A stretch of DNA of 64,000 bases from Ruminococcus hominis (GCF_014287355.1 NZ_JACOPE010000001.1:496001-560000); one strand, 5' to 3'. Numbered from the stretch's first letter, positions 42,743 through 51,355 are shown. Made by a program: numbers and translations. Notes: generated from the sequence alone by a model not told the origin.

Positions 42743-43168
42743 ATGGCAAAAAAAGTAGAAGGATATATTAAATTACAGATTCCAGCTGGTAAAGCAACTC
42801 CAGCACCACCGGTTGGTCCTGCATTGGGACAGCACGGTGTTAACATCGTTGAATTTACAAAACAGTTCAACGCTAGAACAGCAGATCAGGGAGATCTGAT
42901 CATTCCTGTTGTTATCACAGTTTACAATGACAGAAGCTTCAGCTTCGTTACAAAGACTCCACCGGCAGCAGTTTTGATTAAGAAAGCTTGTAACATCAAA
43001 TCTGGTTCAGGCGTTCCAAACAAAACTAAAGTTGCTACAATTACAAAAGCTCAGGTAGAAGAAATCGCTCAGACAAAATTACCTGACTTAAATGCAGCAT
43101 CTCTTGAGTCAGCTATCAGCATGATCGCTGGAACATGCCGTTCTATGGGTGTAGTAGTAGAGGACTAA
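42743..43168 (+). CDS. rplK: Ribosomal protein uL11
   Basis: A 141-residue protein with the characteristic [29 protein letters not shown] and the C-terminal [12 protein letters not shown]. It sits at the GTPase-associated centre of 23S rRNA and is needed for stringent-response signalling. Length and motif order are standard. Codon use is strongly biased toward preferred codons. Confidence 0.97.
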   Translation: MAKKVEGYIKLQIPAGKATPAPPVGPALGQHGVNIVEFTKQFNARTADQGDLIIPVVITVYNDRSFSFVTKTPPAAVLIKKACNIKSGSGVPNKTKVATITKAQVEEIAQTKLPDLNAASLESAISMIAGTCRSMGVVVED

Positions 43169-43270
43169 TATTTATTAAATAAAGTATTATAATCGGTTCC
43201 GGATTGAAAGTTTCCTGCGGTGTCTAAGCAGGTGGCAAGTAGATAGCGGAAATTGTAACAGAGTTGAATA

Positions 43271-43302
43271 TCGTGGGAGGGGTACGATCCCGCCAATACC
43301 AC
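43271..43302 (+). promoter_or_regulatory. Putative L1-binding leader hairpin before rplA
   Basis: GTGG-GA-GGGG pairs with TCCC-GCCAATA-CCAC. Outer stem, GA bulge and AATACCACAAGGAGG are shared with the rplK leader element, while the loop differs. It directly precedes the rplA ribosome site. Confidence 0.6.
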
Positions 43303-43320
43303 AAGGAGGTTATTATAGAA

Positions 43321-44013
43321 ATGAAACACGGAAAGAAATATATCGAAGCTGCAAAACAGATCGAAAGAGGAAACCTGTACGAAAAAACAGAAGCTATCGC
43401 TCTTGTAAAGAAAGCAGCAGTTGCAAAATTTGATGAAACAATCGAAGCTCATATCAGAACAGGATGTGATGGACGTCACGCTGATCAGCAGATTCGTGGA
43501 GCAGTAGTTCTGCCACACGGAACTGGTAAAACAGTTCGTATCCTTGTATTCGCTAAGGATGCAAAAGCTGAGGAAGCTAAAGCAGCAGGAGCAGATTTCG
43601 TTGGAGGAGACGAACTGATTCCAAAGATCCAGAACGAAGGATGGCTTGATTTTGACGTAGTTGTTGCTACACCAGATATGATGGGTGTTGTTGGACGTCT
43701 TGGACGTGTACTTGGACCAAAAGGTCTTATGCCAAACCCAAAAGCTGGAACAGTTACTATGGATGTAACAAAAGCTATCAACGATATCAAAGCTGGTAAG
43801 ATTGAGTACAGATTGGACAAAACAAACATTATCCATGTACCGATTGGTAAAGCTTCATTCACTGAAGAACAGTTAGCGGACAACTTCCAGACGCTTATCG
43901 ATGCAATTATTAAAGTAAAACCAGCAGCAGTAAAAGGTCAGTACCTTAAGAGCGTAACACTGACATCTACAATGGGACCTGGAGTAAAACTTAACCCATT
44001 GAAACTTGCTTAA
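43321..44013 (+). CDS. rplA: Ribosomal protein uL1
   Basis: A 230-residue protein ([17 protein letters not shown] ... [20 protein letters not shown] ... [19 protein letters not shown]). It forms the mobile L1 stalk of the ribosome and in many bacteria represses its own mRNA. AAGGAGG precedes the ATG at 43321; the frame back to 43264 runs through the leader hairpin and is not used. In most Firmicutes rplJ follows; here an accessory region intervenes. Confidence 0.97.
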   Translation: MKHGKKYIEAAKQIERGNLYEKTEAIALVKKAAVAKFDETIEAHIRTGCDGRHADQQIRGAVVLPHGTGKTVRILVFAKDAKAEEAKAAGADFVGGDELIPKIQNEGWLDFDVVVATPDMMGVVGRLGRVLGPKGLMPNPKAGTVTMDVTKAINDIKAGKIEYRLDKTNIIHVPIGKASFTEEQLADNFQTLIDAIIKVKPAAVKGQYLKSVTLTSTMGPGVKLNPLKLA

Positions 44014-44068
44014 TTCGAGTTTTAGAGATTGCTTATAAAAGGAGCTTGTTAAAAGTTCGTGAATAATA

Positions 44069-44113
44069 AAAACCGGAGACATCAGACCGAGAGGTAAGGT
44101 GTTTCCGGTTTTT
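44069..44113 (+). terminator. Terminator after rplA, first of a duplicated pair
   Basis: AAAACCGGA-ACA pairs with TGT-TCCGGTTTT, and T residues follow. Its left arm AAAACCGGAGACAT is repeated exactly in the terminator at 44483. Both bracket the nuclease remnant. Confidence 0.85.
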
Positions 44114-44134
44114 GTATATTTCGTTGATAAAATA

Positions 44135-44434
44135 ATGTATATTGCTGAAAGGGGATTCTTCGGATATGAAGAAGCGTGAAGTGTTTCTTCTAATAAAGAA
44201 GCAGGAGAGGGATACAGTGATGTTTTGGTGGAGACAGATGATGGAGAAACAGGAATTGTGTTAGAACTGAAGTATGCGGACGATGGTAATCTGGAGACAG
44301 CCTGTCTAGAAGCATTTGAACAAATTGAAACAAACAATTATGAAGAAGTACTTCAAGATGATGGAGTGGAGAATATCATAAAATATGGAATCGCTTTTTA
44401 TAAAAAGAAGTGTAGGGTGAAAATTAAAAAGTAA
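44135..44434 (+). pseudogene. Remnant of a PD-(D/E)XK nuclease (DUF1703-type, AAA-ATPase associated)
   Basis: From 44225 a frame of 69 residues gives VETDDGETGIVLELKYADDG, then LETACLEAFEQIE and NIIKYGIAFYKKKCRVKI. That is the C-terminal nuclease part of the AAA-ATPase-like/DUF1703 proteins common in gut Firmicutes. The same frame continues upstream (SSNKEAGEGYSDVL) but is broken by TGA at 44177, and the ATPase part is missing. The catalytic Asp of GYSD and Glu-x-Lys of LELK survive. It looks like a decayed, truncated copy. Confidence 0.75.
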
Positions 44435-44482
44435 GAGATGGAAGGGCTAGATTGACTATTCGGGCATTTTGCTGCGAAAAAT

Positions 44483-44528
44483 AAAACCGGAGACATTACA
44501 CCAGAATGGCGGGTGTATCTCCGGTTTT
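44483..44528. terminator. Second copy of the rplA-type terminator
   Basis: AAAACCGGAGA with inner ACACC pairs with GGTGT and TCTCCGGTTTT. It lies between the nuclease remnant and a convergent minus-strand gene, and can serve both. Confidence 0.85.
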
Positions 44529-44541
44529 GCTTTGCTGATTT

Positions 44542-44973
44542 TTAAAGTCTGTTTTCTATAATGTAAAGAAGTTTGAGTTCGGAATTGTATACCAACAACA
44601 ATTCCGAGTTGTCTTTTTCTATACGATAGTAGTATTGACAATGTTCAAAGTCAATGCGTTCTTCTGATGGTACATCTAATTTATCCAAACAATATGTAGC
44701 AAAAGCTGGAAAATTATCTGTGAATACTGTTGAAGAAGAGTTGGTTGTCCAGTCTGCCATTGATTTTACAGAAGCTGCATCATCGGTTTGGTAAACAGTA
44801 TAGAATGTTCCATCTCCATGAAAGGAGGTTCCGGTATCCTTGTGATATATTTCGTTTGAATCTTTTGGTAATTCTAGCTTCCAGTTTTGTTGAATTGTAA
44901 ACTTGTTAGAATTGCATCCGGTTAAAATGAATATTAAGCTGATGAAAAAGATGCTTAATTTTACTTTCTTCAA
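44542..44973 (-). CDS. Predicted lipoprotein in agr island
   Basis: A 143-residue protein with a lipoprotein signal (MKKVKLSIFFISLIFILTGC, with LTGC as lipobox), so it should be acylated and held on the outer face of the membrane. The rest is mixed alpha/beta, with a KDTGTSFHGDGTFYTVYQ stretch that I cannot assign. It is the last gene of the minus-strand group running from agrB. AAAGGAGG precedes the start. Confidence 0.75.
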   Translation of the reverse strand: MKKVKLSIFFISLIFILTGCNSNKFTIQQNWKLELPKDSNEIYHKDTGTSFHGDGTFYTVYQTDDAASVKSMADWTTNSSSTVFTDNFPAFATYCLDKLDVPSEERIDFEHCQYYYRIEKDNSELLLVYNSELKLLYIIENRL

Positions 44974-45024
44974 AAAAGATACCTCCTTTGTAATTGGGAA
45001 AATCTACCATAATAAAATTAGACT

Positions 45025-45435
45025 TTACAACTTGTCGTCTCTTGCATAATAATCAAAATACCAAAAATCGCTACCACGGCTTACACCAAATGAATTGATA
45101 TAAGAATACTTAAGGTTTTGTTCAACAGAATATATAAACGGATTGATTTTCTTTACTTTAGGTTCATCTGTAGGAATATAATATTGCAATTGTTCGATTT
45201 CGAGATTTTCCCAAAATCTTAAATTGATAAAATAGAAATAATCAAAATCGGTTGTGTAGTAAACCTTTCTTGAGGTGAAATCACTGCCATCTCCGAGGTG
45301 ATCAAAATTGTTTTCTGACCTTACAGATTTCTTGCCAAAGATGGGGAGACCCTTAGCAAACATGACTGGTGGAGTGAAAATAATAAGGGCACATAATAAG
45401 AGTAGGATGGGTATTGCGAAATACTTCTTTTTCAA
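45025..45435 (-). CDS. Small predicted membrane-anchored or secreted protein in agr island
   Basis: A 136-residue protein starting MKKKYFAIPILLLLCALIIF, a single N-terminal hydrophobic helix, followed by a polar domain of ~110 residues. No motif is recognised. The start is TTG at 45435 with AAGGAG about 9 nt upstream; the frame continues to an ATG at 45507 but without a ribosome site. It is part of the minus-strand set behind agrBD. Confidence 0.6.
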   Translation of the reverse strand: MKKKYFAIPILLLLCALIIFTPPVMFAKGLPIFGKKSVRSENNFDHLGDGSDFTSRKVYYTTDFDYFYFINLRFWENLEIEQLQYYIPTDEPKVKKINPFIYSVEQNLKYSYINSFGVSRGSDFWYFDYYARDDKL

Positions 45436-45621
45436 TGTAAAACTCTCCTTTCGAAATGCTGTTATGGATGTTACTATTAGGATATCGTTTTCAGATAATA
45501 ATTTCAATATAAAATAGTCAATCCAGAAAAGCTGAAAGTGAAACAGCTTTTCTGGATTTAATAAAACTTAACTATGTGTTTACAAAGATTTTAAGCTGGC
45601 AAAGTTTTGACATACATTACT

Positions 45622-46304
45622 TTATAATACGGTATATGAAACACTTACGTTTCCGGAGTTAGCAGTAGAATATAGTCTGAATGTCCCATTGGAGTATCCC
45701 ATGTGATAATATTCTGCATCGCCACAAACTTGTGCAGGAGCGGAAGCAGAAGTCTGTTTAGCACGTATATATTGCGAAGATCTAGCACTAAAATATGACT
45801 GAGGAATTCCATATTGTGTAGAAACGCCAGATAATTGTGAAATTGTACTATAGCCTGAACCGGATGAAACTGTAAATGTGTAAGAAAAACCTTGTGAAGC
45901 CATCATTGTATAATAAGCACGATAAGTAGAGCCTGTTATGTTGTAGCCAGCGTCATAAGGAGTAACATCGGATGAAATCTTTTCGAAACCATATGCTCCA
46001 TATGCTCCGTTTGCATATACGTTTAAATTGCAGATGCCACCATTATATTCAGCGGTATGTGTTTCTACAGGATTAGACAAAAAATCAGCAGCTTTTTGAG
46101 TGAAAACGTGGCTGAATTGTTATTGTAATCATCTACATATCCGTTTTTGTTTAATGAAACATCAGGAAAAAGAGCTTGTAAGGTTTCGAAGAAAATGAGT
46201 TCATCTTGTGGGGGAGTAACGGTTTGGCGTTCTGCGGCACAAATTGTAATGGATGAACTTAAGAAAAGAGTTAGCGTGAGGATAATACTGAATAATTTTT
46301 TCAT
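45622..46304 (-). pseudogene. Secreted protein gene split by a -1 frameshift at a slippery site
   Basis: The frame starting at 46304 gives a signal peptide (MKKLFSIILTLTLFLSSSI) and runs 79 codons. The continuation (AADFLSNPVETHTAEY ... SVSYTVL) lies in the -1 frame to 45622. The switch point fits C-AAA-AAG (46092-46098), where codons 70-71 are Lys-Lys. A -1 slip would give one secreted protein of about 227 residues. Either the gene is broken, the base is a sequencing error, or the shift is programmed as at dnaX. The mature part is Gly/Ser/Tyr-rich and unassigned. Confidence 0.7.
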
Positions 46305-46315
46305 AGTGATACCTC

Positions 46316-47050
46316 TTATTGTATAGGTGTTGGAATATCTAAGTCGTTATTTACTTTAGTGATTTCAAAGATGATTTCTGAGTGAAAATAGTCTTTTCCC
46401 AATACTACATTACTTTCGGCCTCATCTTTTGAAAAACCATTTTGCATGAGCGAAGCAATTGCAACAGCTTTTTCGGACTCTTCGGTGTTGATTACAATTT
46501 TTTTGATTTCTTGTTCTTTTAAATCAACGATATATTCTAATTGGTTGATATAAGGTACTTCTATATTTCTTCCATCTGGATCATAATGTAAAGTATCTGT
46601 ATATTCTGTATAAAAAGTTGCAAGATTTTTCTCCTTTTTCTTAAGGCGAAGAACAAGATTTTGACGATTATAAATGGCGTCTTGACGTTCGCTGATTTGC
46701 TCAGCTGTCCAAAATGTATCGTTTTCGTTGCGGAGTTTCATGCGACGATAAGTTACATTATTTGATGTATAACTATAGGATGCTAATAATGAAGTTGAAT
46801 GGCTGGAGTCTTCGATTAAATTTTCATATTGTTGATATGGGTTTGGAATTAGCATGCCTTCATATACACAGAGTTTACTTTTTTTATTTGCTTCATTTGT
46901 TCGGTAGTATGTGGCGGTGTATTCATAACTGTTGGAGAAAAAGTCTTTGATGATTTTTTTGCCATTATCTTCTGTGGTTGATTTACTACAACCAGAAGTA
47001 AATACTATAATTAGAAGAAAAAATAAGAGCCATTTCTTAAGAGTTTTCAT
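46316..47050 (-). CDS. Predicted lipoprotein downstream of agrD
   Basis: A 244-residue protein with a lipoprotein signal (MKTLKKWLLFFLLIIVFTSGC, lipobox TSGC). The mature part is mostly beta strand with a central charged region and resembles no family I can name. The ribosome site AGGAGGT lies before the ATG. It starts 37 bp after agrD on the same strand, so it is probably expressed with the signal-peptide genes and could be a regulated output of the system or a receptor-side accessory. Confidence 0.75.
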   Translation of the reverse strand: MKTLKKWLLFFLLIIVFTSGCSKSTTEDNGKKIIKDFFSNSYEYTATYYRTNEANKKSKLCVYEGMLIPNPYQQYENLIEDSSHSTSLLASYSYTSNNVTYRRMKLRNENDTFWTAEQISERQDAIYNRQNLVLRLKKKEKNLATFYTEYTDTLHYDPDGRNIEVPYINQLEYIVDLKEQEIKKIVINTEESEKAVAIASLMQNGFSKDEAESNVVLGKDYFHSEIIFEITKVNNDLDIPTPIQ

Positions 47051-47086
47051 AATACACCTCCTAAAATTTAGATGATAATTAAATTG

Positions 47087-47245
47087 TTAATTGTGAGTAG
47101 TGCTGTTTCTTAATTCTTTGGGCAGTGTAACTTCGCCCCATAAGGAGACGCATGAGCTTTGTTTTGCAAATTTTGTTGCAAATTGCTCTAAATATTTAAT
47201 GGTGAGATTTTTTAGTGGCTTATTGTCTTTCTGGTGATTTTTCAT
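47087..47245 (-). CDS. agrD: AgrD-like cyclic peptide signal precursor
   Basis: A 52-residue precursor. An amphipathic leader (LTIKYLEQFATKFAKQ) is followed by SSC, a short hydrophobic run VSLW, and an acidic/hydrophobic tail with LPKELR, the C-terminal motif that AgrB recognises in AgrD proteins. By comparison with staphylococcal and clostridial AgrD, the mature signal is expected to contain a thiolactone ring from the Cys to the Trp or the next Gly. The ATG at 47245 has GAGG upstream and overlaps agrB by 26 bp. A longer frame to 47302 lies inside agrB. Confidence 0.88.
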   Translation of the reverse strand: MKNHQKDNKPLKNLTIKYLEQFATKFAKQSSCVSLWGEVTLPKELRNSTTHN

Positions 47246-47834
47246 CTGTTTTGTTCCTCTCTTTCTTTCGAACTGAAAATGATAAAGCAATAATGGTTTC
47301 AATTTCTACTACTAAAAGTGTACATAACATGTAACTCTCCTTCCCCACTTGTAATATATTAGATATAGAAATTATAAAAAGAATAGAAATTATTCCTTTG
47401 AATTTAAATTTAATTCGTTCAGAAAAACTTATGTCATTTTTGTTTTCAGATTGTATTGGCGCAAATAAAATAACCAAAAGCACTTCTAAAATGTAAATAA
47501 GGAATTTGGTGCTATACGCAAACTGAATACAATTTCCCAAATGAATAATACATTCTAATACTATTAGTGTTAAGCCAAAACATTGCAATACCGTTTTCAA
47601 GTGAATTCCACCAAGAAAATGTTTCGTTAAAGTTAAACAAAATAAAATTTGTAGGAACTCAGTAAAATGATTAGTTAAAGCGAATATGATGGCGAGTGCT
47701 AAAAGTTTCTCAAATTCAGAGAAAATGATGAGAAAGCTATATTCTACTTTTATTTTTGATAAATGCTCTAAGGTACGATTTGGTGTTAACCAAGAAATTG
47801 TTTGTGTAATAATAAAATTATTTAACTTTTCCAT
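47220..47834 (-). CDS. agrB: AgrB-like peptidase/exporter of the signal peptide
   Basis: A 204-residue integral membrane protein with about five to six helices. The active-site region reads TKHFLGGIHLKTVLQC, matching the AgrB pattern with catalytic His and Cys about eight residues apart. AgrB cuts the AgrD C terminus and closes the thiolactone. The length is typical. It is the first gene of the minus-strand group and is divergent from the response regulator and kinase. Confidence 0.9.
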   Translation of the reverse strand: MEKLNNFIITQTISWLTPNRTLEHLSKIKVEYSFLIIFSEFEKLLALAIIFALTNHFTEFLQILFCLTLTKHFLGGIHLKTVLQCFGLTLIVLECIIHLGNCIQFAYSTKFLIYILEVLLVILFAPIQSENKNDISFSERIKFKFKGIISILFIISISNILQVGKESYMLCTLLVVEIETIIALSFSVRKKERNKTDEKSPERQ

Positions 47835-47932
47835 GGACTAATCGTATCATCAATCAAGAAATAAAACTATAATTTTCAGACAACTTAAACATGAACAGCT
47901 AATTATTGAGTGTGAATGACAAAGATGTTTCG

Positions 47933-47961
47933 TTGATGAATTGGAAAGATAAAGATATAAT
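47933..47961 (+). promoter_or_regulatory. Promoter of the agrA-agrC genes
   Basis: TTGATG (47933-47938), a 17-bp spacer and consensus TATAAT (47956-47961), 39 bp before the regulator start. The 166-bp divergent region also contains ACAACTTAA and ACAGCTAAT (about 47880-47903), loosely like LytTR half-sites, but their spacing is shorter than in staphylococcal agr. Confidence 0.65.
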
Positions 47962-48000
47962 GAAAGTGATTATTGAAAAGCAAAGAAGGGGAAACGGATA

Positions 48001-48714
48001 ATGTACAACATATTAATTGTAGATGATGAAGCAGAACAGTGCGAAGCATTGAAAATAATATTGGAAAGACGAAAAGAAAATATAGTTGCAGATATTTGTA
48101 CAACATTAGAAAAAGCGAAGATATTTTGTGCCGGAAAGAAGTATGATGTATTTTTGCTTGATATGAAGTTGGATGAGAAGGATGGCGATGAGGGTGGGCT
48201 ACAACTTGGGAATTATATACGCTCGATTATTCCTTATAAATATACACCGATTATCTATATTACTTCTGTTCCAGAAAAAATTCAGGCGGCATTGTCTGAT
48301 ACGGGGTGTTTCCGATACATTTTAAAACCATATACAGCAGAAAATATTAATAAGTGCCTGGATGATGTGCTGCATTCTCCGTTAGTAGCACCGGAAACAT
48401 TTTCTTTTCAGAATTTTTGGGGTGGAGAAATTCGTATTCCAGAGCGTTTGATTATTTATATTTGTCCTGGGATAAATAGAAGGGTACAGATTTATACAAA
48501 AGATGGATGCTATGAAACTATAAGTTACACGATGGAGCAGGTGGAAAACATACTTAGATATGGATTCTTTCGATGTCATCGGAAATATATTGTAAATTTA
48601 AAATGCATTTCGGAATATGACAGGAGTAATCGTTTGCTTTATATTGGAGATACAGAGATACCGGTAGGCCGTAAATATAAGGAAGCATTTGAAAATATAT
48701 GGAGGGTATTATAA
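48001..48714 (+). CDS. agrA: LytTR response regulator, AgrA-like
   Basis: A 237-residue regulator. The receiver domain has ILIVDDEAEQCEAL, the phospho-acceptor Asp in VFLLDMKLD and the conserved Lys in ILKPYTAENI. The C-terminal LytTR DNA-binding domain spans about residues 145-237 and ends in FFRCHRKYIVNLKCISEY and IPVGRKY, typical of AgrA. It should bind between itself and agrB and drive the signal operon. Its stop codon lies 2 bp before the kinase start. Confidence 0.92.
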   Translation: MYNILIVDDEAEQCEALKIILERRKENIVADICTTLEKAKIFCAGKKYDVFLLDMKLDEKDGDEGGLQLGNYIRSIIPYKYTPIIYITSVPEKIQAALSDTGCFRYILKPYTAENINKCLDDVLHSPLVAPETFSFQNFWGGEIRIPERLIIYICPGINRRVQIYTKDGCYETISYTMEQVENILRYGFFRCHRKYIVNLKCISEYDRSNRLLYIGDTEIPVGRKYKEAFENIWRVL

Positions 48715-48716
48715 AA

Positions 48717-49988
48717 GTGTACATTTATATAGCAGATTTTGTGACAGCATATATGGAGTACTTAATTTTTTACATATTTTTATGTGCAGTTTTGGCGTGT
48801 TCGATAAGAAGTAGAAAGTCTTTCTGGTATATAGGTATTATTCCGGCACTTGCGAGCAGTATTCTTAATTTTATGGGAGTTCAATCGCAGATACACTTGA
48901 TAATAACACATATAATCTTGTTTGCATGTTTGGAATATCTTGTACATTTAGCGTTGATTCAAATGTTTATAGTGTATGTACTGATTTATGGTATGGTTAT
49001 GATTGCTGAGATTGTTCAAGTGCCTTTTTGGAATTTGACTTCTGCAGGAGCGTTTCGGGGAGCGGCACCAATAGTCGGAATGCTGATTGTATTGGTATTT
49101 GCTGGGATAGGTTATCGTTATTTTCACTTGAATAAAATATATGAAATAATTATAAAAAGAAATTTGGGGATTTTATTAATAGCTGTTGATAGCTTTTTAG
49201 TTCTATTTGCTGTGGTTGTGTATGCCCGGTTAAGAACAGAAAAGTTCTTTTCGAATTACCTGATTATCGTTGGAGTTATGTTGATTCTTGTAATAGTTAA
49301 TGGGAGTGAGATTTATCGCTATTTTAAACAACCGGAACAGTTGAAGCGGATGAAAACTTACGAAGAATATCTTCCAATCGTTGAAGGGTTAATCGAACAA
49401 GTACGAATCAGACAGCACGATTATCACAATAAGTTGCAGAGTATTCATGCTCTTGCGTATGTATATGAAGATTTTGAATCGTTAAAGGGGGCTTTGTTGG
49501 AAACAACGGAGCATGATATGCTTCCTGATTTCGAAATGAATTTGTTAAAATTGAATATGCATTTGGTAAGTGGTTTTTTGTTCAGTAAAATTCGCCAGGC
49601 AGATAAAGAAGGAAAAGAACTGCATTTGGATATTGAACAATATGTAATCAGAACAGCTTGTACAGAATATGAAGTGATTGAATACTTAGGAATCTTGATT
49701 GACAATGCAATCGAAGCAACGAATGAAGGAGAAACAATATTTGCGAAGATTGGTTCACAAGATGATAAGGCGGTATTTGAAATCAAAAATCCTGGACCAC
49801 ATCTTACACCGGAATTTTGTAAGAATATTTTCAAAAAGGGATATTCAACAAAGAAAGATGGCGAAGGATGCCATGGAATCGGATTGTACAAACTGAACAG
49901 AATGGTGAAAGAATATGATGGGAAACTGATATTGGAGAATGTTGAGGTGGATCAAAAGGAATATATATCGTTTGAATTGAGGATATGA
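48717..49988 (+). CDS. agrC: GHKL sensor histidine kinase, AgrC-like
   Basis: A 423-residue membrane kinase. About six N-terminal helices (to residue ~195) form the peptide receptor. The dimerisation/phosphorylation helix has RQHDYHNKLQSIHAL with the phospho-His, and the ATPase has LIDNAIEATNEG, FEIKNPG and KDGEGCHGIGLY. This is the AgrC layout. The start is probably GTG at 48717 with GGAGGG 10 nt upstream inside the regulator gene; an ATG at 48699 is in frame but poorly placed. Confidence 0.9.
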   Translation: MYIYIADFVTAYMEYLIFYIFLCAVLACSIRSRKSFWYIGIIPALASSILNFMGVQSQIHLIITHIILFACLEYLVHLALIQMFIVYVLIYGMVMIAEIVQVPFWNLTSAGAFRGAAPIVGMLIVLVFAGIGYRYFHLNKIYEIIIKRNLGILLIAVDSFLVLFAVVVYARLRTEKFFSNYLIIVGVMLILVIVNGSEIYRYFKQPEQLKRMKTYEEYLPIVEGLIEQVRIRQHDYHNKLQSIHALAYVYEDFESLKGALLETTEHDMLPDFEMNLLKLNMHLVSGFLFSKIRQADKEGKELHLDIEQYVIRTACTEYEVIEYLGILIDNAIEATNEGETIFAKIGSQDDKAVFEIKNPGPHLTPEFCKNIFKKGYSTKKDGEGCHGIGLYKLNRMVKEYDGKLILENVEVDQKEYISFELRI

Positions 49989-50037
49989 ACTTTTCGCATA
50001 CATGAGTGAAAAAAGTAAAAAATAAAAGAAAAAACAC

Positions 50038-50066
50038 TTGACATCTTGCTAAATTAATGCTAATCT
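50038..50066 (+). promoter_or_regulatory. Promoter of rplJ-rplL
   Basis: Consensus TTGACA (50038-50043) and TAATCT (50061-50066) with a 17-bp spacer. It lies between the agr island and rplJ, so rplJL can be transcribed independently of rplKA. Confidence 0.75.
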
Positions 50067-50074
50067 AATATAGC

Positions 50075-50199
50075 AATTGACTGCCGAAGACAGCAGGTGC
50101 TGTAAAGCGTAAGTATGATGACGCCTGCCGAGGAAGACAAGATTTCGAATGAAGATGAAATTTGTAAACCTCTGTGTCTTTGGGCATGGAGGTTTTTAT
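50075..50199 (+). ncRNA. Ribosomal protein L10 leader with attenuator
   Basis: GCCGAAGACAGCAGGTGC (50083-50100) and GCCTGCCGAGGA (50123-50134) form the conserved core of L10 leaders, where the L10(L12)4 complex binds. It is followed by a terminator-like hairpin, AAACCTC (50166-50172) with GAGGTTTTTATT (50188-50199). Excess L10 should favour termination before rplJ. Confidence 0.85.
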
Positions 50200-50256
50200 T
50201 TGCTTAAAGCAACCTTCTAGCAGTCATACAAATCTAATAAGGAGGTGCACCGGAAC

Positions 50257-50793
50257 GTGGCAAAAGTTGAATTAAAACAACCAATCGTAGCAGCTATCGC
50301 TGAAGACATTAAAGACGCTCAGTCAATCGTACTTGTTGACTACCGTGGACTTACAGTAGCACAGGATACAGAGCTTCGTAAACAGCTTAGAGAAGCAGGT
50401 GTTATTTACAAAGTATGTAAAAACACTATGATGAAGAGAGCGTTTGAAGGAACAGAGTTTGCAGGTCTGGATGAATTTTTGGAAGGACCAAGCGCAATCG
50501 CTATTTCTAAAGATGACGCAACAGCTCCAGCAAGAATTATCTGTAACTTCGCTAAAGAAGCAGATAAGCTTGAACTGAAAGCAGGTGTAGTTGAAGGAAC
50601 AGTATATGATGTTGCAGGATTAACAGAACTTGCAAAGATCCCTTCAAGAGAAGTACTTCTTTCAAGATTACTTGGAAGTATGCAGTCACCTATTACAAAC
50701 TTCGCTCGTGTTATCAAACAGATTGCAGAGCAGGATGGTGAAGCTGAAACAGCTACAGAAGCTCCAGCTGAAGAAGCAGCAACAGAGGAGTAA
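50257..50793 (+). CDS. rplJ: Ribosomal protein uL10
   Basis: A 178-residue protein (AKVELKQPIVAAIAEDIKDAQS ... VDYRGLTVAQDTELRKQLREAG) that forms the base of the ribosomal stalk. The C-terminal helix ends in an Ala/Glu-rich tail that binds L7/L12 dimers. The start is GTG at 50257 with AAGGAGGT 8 nt upstream. Autoregulation through the leader is expected. Confidence 0.96.
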   Translation: MAKVELKQPIVAAIAEDIKDAQSIVLVDYRGLTVAQDTELRKQLREAGVIYKVCKNTMMKRAFEGTEFAGLDEFLEGPSAIAISKDDATAPARIICNFAKEADKLELKAGVVEGTVYDVAGLTELAKIPSREVLLSRLLGSMQSPITNFARVIKQIAEQDGEAETATEAPAEEAATEE

Positions 50794-50897
50794 GACATCC
50801 AAAACATGGTGGTTTGAGATGAATACACTGTGTATGATATGATTCGGAAGAATGATATTTATAAACCTATAATATGAAAATAATGGAGGATATTAAA

Positions 50898-51272
50898 ATG
50901 GCTAAAATGACAACAGCTGAAATGATCGAAGCGATCAAAGAGTTATCAGTATTAGAGTTAAATGAATTAGTAAAAGCATGTGAAGAAGAATTTGGTGTAT
51001 CTGCAGCAGCAGGTGTTGTAGTTGCAGCAGCAGGAGATGCTGGAGCAGCTGCAGCAGAGAAAGATGAGTTCGACGTAGAACTTGTATCTGCTGGATCAGC
51101 AAAAGTTAAAGTTATCAAAGCAGTTCGTGAGATCACAGGTCTTGGACTGAAAGAAGCTAAAGAGCTTGTAGACGGAGCTCCAAAGGTAGTTAAAGAAGCT
51201 GTTTCTAAAGCAGAAGCTGAAGATATCAAAGCTAAACTTGAAGCTGAAGGTGCTGAAGTTAACCTTAAATAA
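50898..51272 (+). CDS. rplL: Ribosomal protein bL12 (L7/L12)
   Basis: A 124-residue acidic protein: a helical N-terminal dimerisation part ([27 protein letters not shown]), an Ala-rich hinge and the C-terminal domain ([21 protein letters not shown]). It recruits translation GTPases. GGAGGAT precedes the ATG at 50898. It is 104 bp after rplJ. Confidence 0.97.
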   Translation: MAKMTTAEMIEAIKELSVLELNELVKACEEEFGVSAAAGVVVAAAGDAGAAAAEKDEFDVELVSAGSAKVKVIKAVREITGLGLKEAKELVDGAPKVVKEAVSKAEAEDIKAKLEAEGAEVNLK

Positions 51273-51305
51273 TTGTTGTTCTTATACAATTAGAGAGTGT
51301 TATAG

Positions 51306-51355
51306 AGCGGCAGCTATGTCCAAGAGACAATTCCTGGACGTAGCTGCCGCTTTTT
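51306..51355 (+). terminator. Strong terminator between rplL and rpoB
   Basis: AGCGGCAGCTATGTCC (51306-51321) pairs with GGACGTAGCTGCCGCT (51336-51351), one mismatch, followed by TTTTTG. It probably lets only part of transcription run through into rpoB, keeping polymerase below ribosomal protein level. Confidence 0.9.
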
